Of a stretch of 12,290 bases of DNA, positions 1 to 5,697 are shown one piece after another. Both the position numbers and the translations under genes were made by a program. Where the stretch lies: NCBI GenBank assembly GCA_023132105.1, contig JAGLYS010000354.1, forward strand, positions 1 to 12,290. The letters run 5' to 3'. A model generated the notes under the pieces. The model saw only the letters and a program-made list of their open reading frames with translations. It searched no databases and was not told the DNA's origin. The DNA is from Caldifarciminota bacterium (GTDB taxonomy: Bacteria > Hydrothermota > 32-111 > QNBC01). The first letter of the stretch is position 1; each line of letters begins with the position of its first letter.

Positions 1-527
1 TAGACTCTGCAACGATGATGAACAAGGGATATGAAATAATTGAAGGACATTACCTTTTCAATTTACCGGAAGAGAAAATCGATGTATTGATTCATCCGCA
101 ATCAATCGTACACTCGTTTGTGGAATTCAAAGATTATTCGGTAAAAGCATTATTGAGTAATCCTGATATGAAACTGCCAATAGAATATGCTTTACTTGAA
201 GAGGAGCATGGAGAAGCATTTATAGAGAAATTGGATTTAAGTAAAATTTGCTCACTGAATTTTTACAAACCGGATGAAGAAAAATTCTATGCATTGAGAA
301 TTGCAAGGGATTGTTTAAATGAGGGAGGAACTATGCCAGCAGTTCTTAATGCTGCTGATGAGGTTGCTGTTTATAGATTTATTAAAGGGGAAATTGGATT
401 TTTGGATATTTTAAAAATAGTCGAAAAAACATTGGAAAAACATATTGTGATTAGAAATCCGGGGGTTGAAGATATTTTAGAAGTTAATAAATGGGCTAAG
501 CAATATGCCAGAGGAGTGAAATTATGA
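1..527 (+). CDS. dxr: 1-deoxy-D-xylulose 5-phosphate reductoisomerase, C-terminal part (5' end outside window)
   Basis: This enzyme (also called IspC) converts 1-deoxy-D-xylulose 5-phosphate to 2-C-methyl-D-erythritol 4-phosphate with NADPH, the committed step of the MEP isoprenoid pathway in the cytosol. The reading frame is open to the window edge. Codons at 3-14 read D-S-A-T and lead into MMNKGYEIIE, the family's active-site signature, whose last conserved Glu corresponds to the E. coli metal ligand Glu231. The usual NKGLE reads NKGYE here, a mild variant. IHPQSIVHS (about 28 residues after the first Met) and a later PAVLNAADEVAV segment are further family hallmarks, followed by the C-terminal helical domain. 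The roughly 174 visible residues match the C-terminal part of a protein of about 390 residues. The Met at 15 is internal, not the start. The stop overlaps the rseP start by 4 nt (ATGA), so the two are probably coupled. Confidence 0.97.
   Translation, partial: DSATMMNKGYEIIEGHYLFNLPEEKIDVLIHPQSIVHSFVEFKDYSVKALLSNPDMKLPIEYALLEEEHGEAFIEKLDLSKICSLNFYKPDEEKFYALRIARDCLNEGGTMPAVLNAADEVAVYRFIKGEIGFLDILKIVEKTLEKHIVIRNPGVEDILEVNKWAKQYARGVKL
511..516 (+). promoter_or_regulatory. Ribosome binding site of rseP
   Basis: GAGGAG lies 7 nt before the ATG at 524 and inside the end of dxr. It supports this start, and shows that rseP has its own Shine-Dalgarno site besides the ATGA overlap. Confidence 0.75.
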
Positions 528-1816
528 ACATAGCCATTACAATTATTTTGGGTGTAGCCGGTTTTATGGTTTTAGTAGCAAGTCATGAGTTTGGCCATTT
601 CCTTTTTGCCAAACTCTTTAAAATTAGGGTTCCGACATTTTCTATAGGTATGGGACCAAAAATATTCGGTTTTAAAAGGAATGGTACGGATTTTATCTTT
701 TCAATTTTTCCTATAGGTGGTTATGTCCATGTGTATGGAATGGAAAAGGGTGAAATGAAAGGAGAACCCGATGAATTTTTAAGCAAGCCACTATGGAAAC
801 AGTACCTTGTAATATTCGGCGGTCCACTATTTAGCTTTTTACTCGGGATATTGTTGTTTTATATCTCAATAATGGGGTTCGGTATCGGTTCTTTTAAGAA
901 TACTAAAGTCTTGAATATCAAAACGGATAATAAGACGATACAAACATCTGTTTTACAGGGTGATAGTATAATTAGTATAAACAATAAAAAGATTATTTTC
1001 TGGGATGATATGTATAGCTATTTTAGATCGGAAGAAGAAAATCTTTTTAAAATAAAAAGAGGGAATGAGATTCTTGATGTTTCGATTAAAGGAGAAAAGT
1101 CAGCATTTTTAGATAGAATAGTTCCGGAATTACCACCTGTTATCGGTCAAGTTGAGAAGAATGGCATTGCGGCAAAAGCAGGATTAAAGAGTGGTGATAT
1201 AATATTAACAATGGATACGGTTGAGATTAAGCAGTGGAATGAATTCGTTGACATTATAAGAAAAAACGCCAATACTCAGGTTTCCTTATCGTTGCTTAGG
1301 GGTATTGATACAGTTAAAATTAACATTATTCCGAAGGAACAAAAAATATTGGATGGTGATTCTGTAATCGCTATTGGGTATGTAGGTGCATTAAGGGAAT
1401 TTAACATTAAGAGAGTTAACCCGTTTTATGGATGCTATCTTGCTGTCGGGCAATCGATTTCAACGATTAAACTCATAAGTTATCAGGTTGGATTGCTTCT
1501 TTCAAAGAAAGTTTCAACGAAGGAACTTGGTGGTCCTCTGGCAATTATTAAATTAACCGGTCAATCCATGAACTGGGGAGTTAACACCTTATTGGGATTT
1601 ATTGCATTTATTACAATCAATCTTGCACTTATTAATATGATCCCATTCCCCCCTCTTGACGGTGGGCAAATTATACTTTTTACTTTGAATAGAATATTTG
1701 GAAAGAAATTGTCGGATAGAATTATGGGGTTTGTTGAATATGCAGGTTTCGGGATTCTCATATTATTAATGCTTTATGTGACATATAATGATGTTCTAAG
1801 ACTCTTTCATAAATAG
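524..1816 (+). CDS. rseP: RIP metalloprotease RseP (site-2 protease) with tandem PDZ domains
   Basis: A zinc intramembrane protease of the inner membrane. In well-studied bacteria RseP cleaves anti-sigma factors such as RseA and remnant signal peptides. The 430 residues match the usual family length. The zinc site HEFGH is at residues 21-25 in the first membrane helix. The second metal-binding motif, PPLDGG with Asp379, is in a late helix. Hydrophobic segments lie near residues 1-27, 91-118, 345-372 and 399-420, as expected for four spans. Between them are two PDZ-like units: a degenerate one at about 125-192 (GDSI at 146) and a clear one at about 203-275 (GDII at 224). All catalytic residues are present. 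The gene overlaps dxr by 4 nt, a common pairing. No sigma-E or RseA homologue is in the window, so its substrate here is unknown. Confidence 0.96.
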   Translation: MNIAITIILGVAGFMVLVASHEFGHFLFAKLFKIRVPTFSIGMGPKIFGFKRNGTDFIFSIFPIGGYVHVYGMEKGEMKGEPDEFLSKPLWKQYLVIFGGPLFSFLLGILLFYISIMGFGIGSFKNTKVLNIKTDNKTIQTSVLQGDSIISINNKKIIFWDDMYSYFRSEEENLFKIKRGNEILDVSIKGEKSAFLDRIVPELPPVIGQVEKNGIAAKAGLKSGDIILTMDTVEIKQWNEFVDIIRKNANTQVSLSLLRGIDTVKINIIPKEQKILDGDSVIAIGYVGALREFNIKRVNPFYGCYLAVGQSISTIKLISYQVGLLLSKKVSTKELGGPLAIIKLTGQSMNWGVNTLLGFIAFITINLALINMIPFPPLDGGQIILFTLNRIFGKKLSDRIMGFVEYAGFGILILLMLYVTYNDVLRLFHK

Positions 1817-1867
1817 TGGTTAAAGGCTTGACTTGTGAATAGTTATACTTTAAAATCTATAAGAATA

Positions 1868-2806
1868 ATGAAAAAAATACTTCTATTCGCAGTAATCATT
1901 TTTCCGCTTTATATTCATGCTACCCCCTATGCAGGAGAATTCTATAATCTTCCCTATTCAGCAGCAATAATTTCTGCAGGAGATGCTGCATTTTTTTCTG
2001 ATATGCCAGTATCATTTATGATTGCCCCTGCTAGTATCAGAAGCGAGAAAATGAAATTTATTTCATATAATCATATTTCCGGATTTGATCTATATACCGA
2101 TGATAATCTAATATTTTCAATGAGTGACTATAATCAGGGTTTTTCTATTTTTATAAAACGATTCAGTTCCGGTAATATTCCAATTACAACACTACCTGAT
2201 ACTACTGATACAATCGGTCCGAATAATCAACCGTATATAGATCACTATACATCATGGAATAGATATTTTTTAGTTCTTAATTATGTTAAAAAAATAAACA
2301 GAATAACTTCACTTGGTATTAATTTCAAAACCGATTATAGAGGTTTTGATAATCACTACGGACTTGGAGTTGGTCTTGACGCAGGTATATCATTTGATTT
2401 CTTGAACAATATTTACTCATCACTCAGTGTTAAAAATATATCGACAACGGTTATTTTCTGGGATAATGGAGAAAAGGAATTTGCCTATCCCGAACTCAAT
2501 ATGATGATGGGATATAGTCTTCCACTTAATAAAAACAGATTGAATGTTTATACTCGTTTTCCTATTCATTTTGACGATAGAGGAACAGCAGATCAATTTG
2601 ACCTTAAGTACTTTAGCATGGATATTCAGGCGGGTATTGATTTTTACATTGCCAATTACATTAGATTGTCAGCAGGAATATATCAACAGAACCCAACATT
2701 AGGAATAGGTGGAACATTTAGGAATTTCTATTTTGACTATTCACTATTCATACATAATGATCTTGGAATGGGGAATGTTTTAACATTGTCCTATAAATTC
2801 AGATGA
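1868..2806 (+). CDS. Putative PorV/PorQ-like outer-membrane beta-barrel protein
   Basis: A predicted 312-residue exported protein. It begins MKKILLFAVIIF, a Sec signal peptide with likely cleavage after about residue 18 (IHA). The mature part alternates short hydrophobic and aromatic strands with polar turns throughout and has no cytoplasmic domain, which suits an outer-membrane barrel. The N-terminal mature segment, SAAIISAGDAAFFSDMPVS followed by an A-P-A motif, resembles the PorV/PorQ/UPF0164 opening, where a Gly-Ala stretch precedes a DDAS..NPA-type motif. The match is weak, so the family call is tentative. In T9SS bacteria PorV and PorQ act at the attachment step for secreted cargo. The start at 1868 is chosen because it begins the signal peptide. 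An in-frame GTG at 1835, with AAAGG 8 nt upstream, would add 11 residues. The gene starts 51 nt after rseP and overlaps the prsW start by 4 nt. Confidence 0.6.
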   Translation: MKKILLFAVIIFPLYIHATPYAGEFYNLPYSAAIISAGDAAFFSDMPVSFMIAPASIRSEKMKFISYNHISGFDLYTDDNLIFSMSDYNQGFSIFIKRFSSGNIPITTLPDTTDTIGPNNQPYIDHYTSWNRYFLVLNYVKKINRITSLGINFKTDYRGFDNHYGLGVGLDAGISFDFLNNIYSSLSVKNISTTVIFWDNGEKEFAYPELNMMMGYSLPLNKNRLNVYTRFPIHFDDRGTADQFDLKYFSMDIQAGIDFYIANYIRLSAGIYQQNPTLGIGGTFRNFYFDYSLFIHNDLGMGNVLTLSYKFR

Positions 2807-3450
2807 TTCTTTTTATAATTATAGTTGCATTTATTCCCGGATTATTCTGGCTCTTTTATTTCATAAAAAAGGACAAATACGAGCCGGAACCCCCTCTATT
2901 TATTTTGTATGTATTTATTGCCGGGATGATTTCTATATTACCTGCAGGTATTATAGAACGTTATTTTCATCAACTAATTTCCAATAAATATATATACTAT
3001 ATTGTTATTGTCGGACTTTCGGAAGAAATTGTAAAATTTCTTGCCGTTAGATTAACGGTGTTTAGGAGCAGGGAATTTAATGAACCTATTGATGGAATAG
3101 TATACAGTACAACTGCTGCACTTGGATTTGCTACGGTAGAAAATATACTTTATATGATGACAATGGGCTGGAAGGTTATATTTGTCAGAGCTGTTTTTTC
3201 AACATTGGGACATATAGTGTTTGCGGCTCTATGGGGTTATCCTCTATATAAATCAAAGAAAACCGGGAAGAAACGCTATGTTGTATTCGGATTGTTTATG
3301 GCTGCTTTAATGCATGGTCTCTATAATATTTTTATTATATCGGCGCAATTGCATGGTTTGTTATTGGCTATTGCAATCATTATAGTTCTTTACTGTTTAA
3401 TGAACAAAGATATCAAAAAGGCGGAGGAAGAATCGCCTTATAAGAAATAA
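2803..3450 (+). CDS. prsW: PrsW-family intramembrane protease
   Basis: A 215-residue polytopic membrane protein with about six or seven hydrophobic segments. It carries the conserved family motifs in order: SEEIVKF (Glu74, Glu75, Lys78), a VEN motif (Glu113-Asn114), His137 in a membrane helix, and HGLYN (His171, Asn175). These acidic and His residues are the proposed active or metal-binding site of PrsW/CPBP-like glutamic membrane proteases. In Bacillus subtilis PrsW performs site-1 cleavage of the anti-sigma factor RsiW, and a site-2 protease (RasP, an RseP relative) finishes the job. Here an RseP gene lies two genes upstream, but no anti-sigma factor is visible. The ATG overlaps the stop of the preceding gene by 4 nt. 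I see no Shine-Dalgarno site, so re-initiation is likely. The C-terminus is Lys- and Glu-rich and probably cytoplasmic. Confidence 0.85.
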   Translation: MILFIIIVAFIPGLFWLFYFIKKDKYEPEPPLFILYVFIAGMISILPAGIIERYFHQLISNKYIYYIVIVGLSEEIVKFLAVRLTVFRSREFNEPIDGIVYSTTAALGFATVENILYMMTMGWKVIFVRAVFSTLGHIVFAALWGYPLYKSKKTGKKRYVVFGLFMAALMHGLYNIFIISAQLHGLLLAIAIIIVLYCLMNKDIKKAEEESPYKK

Positions 3451-5498
3451 TGCTTCTATCGGATACAGATATAAAATATGTTAAGGGTGTAGGACCCAAA
3501 GTATCTCGAATTCTTAATAGATTAAATATAAATACGGTTGAAGATCTTTTACTTCATACACCATCAAGATATGTTGATAGAGGGAACATTAAAGAGATAA
3601 GAGAGGTAAAGAAGGGAGAAACCGTTACGCTTGTAGGCACTATTCTTGATGTGGGTTCAAGATTGACAAGGGCAAGGAAAACAATAATTGAGATACTTTT
3701 TTCAGATGGTACAGGTAATATAAAACTTGTATTCTTTAATCAACCATATATAAAAAATACATTAAAGAGAGGTGAGCATCTCCTTGTATATGGAGTTGTT
3801 GATTTCTACAGGGGGTATCAGATTATACAACCGGAATATGAAATATTAGGTGAGGATGGAAGGGAAATCGAGAATTCCGATAAAATAGTACCGGTTTACC
3901 CGTTAACGGAAGGTTTCTCACAAAGATATTTAAGGAAAATAATTCACAATGCACTAATAAATATTGATGTTGATAGATGGAAAGTGCTTGAAAATGATTT
4001 ATTATCGCAATTCGATGTTATTTCTTTTATTGATGCAATCAGGAAAACTCATAATCCACCGGTAATGGAAGATGCAATTGTAGGTAAAAAAGCACTTGCT
4101 TTTTATGAATTTCTCTATTTGCAAGTGTATCTTCGGAAGCAGAGATATATTAGAGAGAAGAAATCAGGTGCCGTTATCGAAGGGAAAATATTAGTCAATA
4201 AATTATTAAAAAATTTACCTTTTGTGCTTACAAATGCTCAGGAAAAAGTAACGGATGAGATTTTTCAAGATCTGAAATCTTCGGAAAGAATGTCGAGATT
4301 ACTACAGGGAGATGTAGGCTCCGGAAAAACAATTGTTGCATTACTTGCTTCTCTTGCAGCCATAGATAGTGATTATCAGGTTGCGATAATGGCACCAACT
4401 GAAATCCTTGCAAAACAGCATTACGGTAAAATAGTAAATTACATATCAGGATTTCAGGTAAATATACGATTATTAACAAGCAGTACAAAAAAGAGTGAGA
4501 AAATCAAGATAAAAGATGATTTGAAGAATGGAAAGATAAAATTTATTATAGGAACACATGCATTGATTGAGGATGATGTAGTGTTCGAATCGTTAGCACT
4601 TGCGATTGTTGACGAACAACATAGATTTGGTGTCGAGCAGAGAAAAAAATTATTGATGAAAGGGAACGGAGCACATCTTTTGGTTATGACAGCAACACCT
4701 ATCCCGCGATCATTGGCAATGACATTATATGGTGATCTGGATGTTTCTATTATAGATGAAATGCCACCGGGGAGACAGAAGATTGTAACAAGATGGATAA
4801 GGAATAACAAAAGGGGAGAATTATATTCATTTATACAAAATCGTATCGATGAAAACAATGATCAGGTTTATGTTGTTTATCCGTTAGTAGAAGAATCGGA
4901 AAAACTGGATTTGAAAGCAGCTACGGTAATGTATGAATCATTGAAAAAGCATTTCAAGGGAATTAATGTCGGATTAATACATGGGAAGATGAAATCTGCG
5001 GATAAAGATGCTGCAATGATTAAATTTGCAAAAGGGGAAATTAATATTCTTGTTGGAACAACCGTTATTGAGGTGGGAATCGATGTCGCTAATGCAACAA
5101 TTATGGTTATTGAACATCCGGAGAGATTCGGTTTATCTCAACTCCATCAATTAAGGGGAAGGATAGGGCGTGGGGAGAAGAAATCTTACTGCATTATGAT
5201 AACGGATAAATATATTGGCGATCTGTCAGCAGAACGATTAAAAATTATGGAAAACACGAGTGATGGTTTTATAATTGCCGAAGAGGACTTAAAAATCAGA
5301 GGTCCTGGGAATGTTTATGGCACAAGACAGCATGGACTTCCGAATTTCAGGGTCGCTGATATTGTCAGAGATGAGAAAATGCTGATAAAAGCAAGAAAGT
5401 GTGCAAAATTAATAATTGATAGTAATATAGAATTGAATTACAATACAATGTTATATAAAAAGATAGATAATATGGAGAAATATTATAGAATAGGATGA
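3450..5498 (+). CDS. recG: ATP-dependent DNA helicase RecG
   Basis: RecG remodels stalled replication forks and branch-migrates Holliday junctions and R-loops. The 682 residues match the family's usual length. The N-terminal part (about 1-150) contains an OB-fold wedge domain with a GVGPK helix-hairpin-like start. Walker A GDVGSGKT is at 287-294 and the DEQH box at 388-391, followed by the TATPIPRSLA motif. Motif VI, QLRGRIGRG, is at 567-575. The C-terminal translocation (TRG) region begins DGFIIAEEDLKIRGPG at about 605 and ends TRQHG, typical of RecG and Mfd. All key residues are present. The ATG shares one base with the prsW stop (TAATG), and an in-frame stop at 3441 rules out an upstream start. 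The nearest Shine-Dalgarno-like site (GGAGG, 3423-3427) is 22 nt away, too far for normal use, so translation probably depends on coupling. Confidence 0.97.
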   Translation: MLLSDTDIKYVKGVGPKVSRILNRLNINTVEDLLLHTPSRYVDRGNIKEIREVKKGETVTLVGTILDVGSRLTRARKTIIEILFSDGTGNIKLVFFNQPYIKNTLKRGEHLLVYGVVDFYRGYQIIQPEYEILGEDGREIENSDKIVPVYPLTEGFSQRYLRKIIHNALINIDVDRWKVLENDLLSQFDVISFIDAIRKTHNPPVMEDAIVGKKALAFYEFLYLQVYLRKQRYIREKKSGAVIEGKILVNKLLKNLPFVLTNAQEKVTDEIFQDLKSSERMSRLLQGDVGSGKTIVALLASLAAIDSDYQVAIMAPTEILAKQHYGKIVNYISGFQVNIRLLTSSTKKSEKIKIKDDLKNGKIKFIIGTHALIEDDVVFESLALAIVDEQHRFGVEQRKKLLMKGNGAHLLVMTATPIPRSLAMTLYGDLDVSIIDEMPPGRQKIVTRWIRNNKRGELYSFIQNRIDENNDQVYVVYPLVEESEKLDLKAATVMYESLKKHFKGINVGLIHGKMKSADKDAAMIKFAKGEINILVGTTVIEVGIDVANATIMVIEHPERFGLSQLHQLRGRIGRGEKKSYCIMITDKYIGDLSAERLKIMENTSDGFIIAEEDLKIRGPGNVYGTRQHGLPNFRVADIVRDEKMLIKARKCAKLIIDSNIELNYNTMLYKKIDNMEKYYRIG

Positions 5499-5511
5499 GA
5501 GAAAAGGAGAA

Positions 5512-5586
5512 CCACCACGAATTCTCTAATTTATAACTAATTTCACAAAGGGAAGAGAATAATCTTTTTGCTTTAATTACACGAAT
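5512..5586 (-). repeat. Dispersed repeat related to the 59-nt repeat at the right edge of the window
   Basis: Read on the minus strand, this stretch runs ATTCGTGTAATTAAAGC, then AAAAAGATTATT, a CTCTTCCC block, TTTGTGAAATTAG and a second ATTCGTG (starting at 5522 on the minus strand). The same parts occur in the same order in the direct repeat at 12191-12290. Positions 5565-5586 are the exact reverse complement of 12269-12290 (22 nt). The unit spacing differs by a few bases, so this is a diverged copy. It has no coding potential, and its function is unknown. Confidence 0.7.
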
Positions 5587-5596
5587 AAGGAGAAAT

Positions 5597-5617
5597 AGAC
5601 GCCAGACGTCAGACTCC
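5597..5617. repeat. Short heptamer tandem repeat (AGACGCC / AGACGTC / AGACTCC)
   Basis: Three consecutive 7-nt units differ at one or two positions. They sit directly beside the dispersed repeat at 5512-5586, just as a 7-nt-periodic array precedes the hairpin and the 59-nt repeat at the right edge. A purine-rich run (5619-5640) follows before the next gene. It resembles the short tandemly repeated heptamers described in cyanobacteria in form only. Confidence 0.65.
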
Positions 5618-5687
5618 AGTAGAGAAGGGAGGGGGGATAGATTTTATATTATTTACATATATCATAAAATATGATAAAGTTGAATGT

Positions 5688-5692
5688 AGAGG
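5688..5692 (+). promoter_or_regulatory. Ribosome binding site deciding the start of the secreted peptidase gene
   Basis: AGAGG lies 5 nt before the ATG at 5698. This favours that start over an in-frame ATG at 5671, which has no suitable site and would place nine polar residues before the signal peptide. Confidence 0.65.
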
Positions 5693-5697
5693 TGTGC

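Noticed and set aside
1835..1867. GTG start extending the barrel protein by 11 residues
   Set aside because: AAAGG at 8 nt spacing makes it possible, but the Met at 1868 directly begins a classical MKK signal peptide, while the extension would put polar residues before it.
4228..4858. Minus-strand open frames inside recG
   Set aside because: They lie wholly within a well-conserved helicase gene on the other strand and show no family features. The same holds for the open frames opposite rseP, typA and the RNA helicase.
5621..5637. Purine-rich GGGAGGGGGG run as a ribosome binding site
   Set aside because: It lies more than 30 nt before the nearest ATG and about 60 nt before the chosen start, which has its own AGAGG site.
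5643..5675. Promoter for the secreted peptidase gene
   Set aside because: TTTACA (5652-5657) and TATGAT (5670-5675) are only 12 nt apart, too close for a sigma70 promoter. The region is so AT-rich that other pairings are not convincing.
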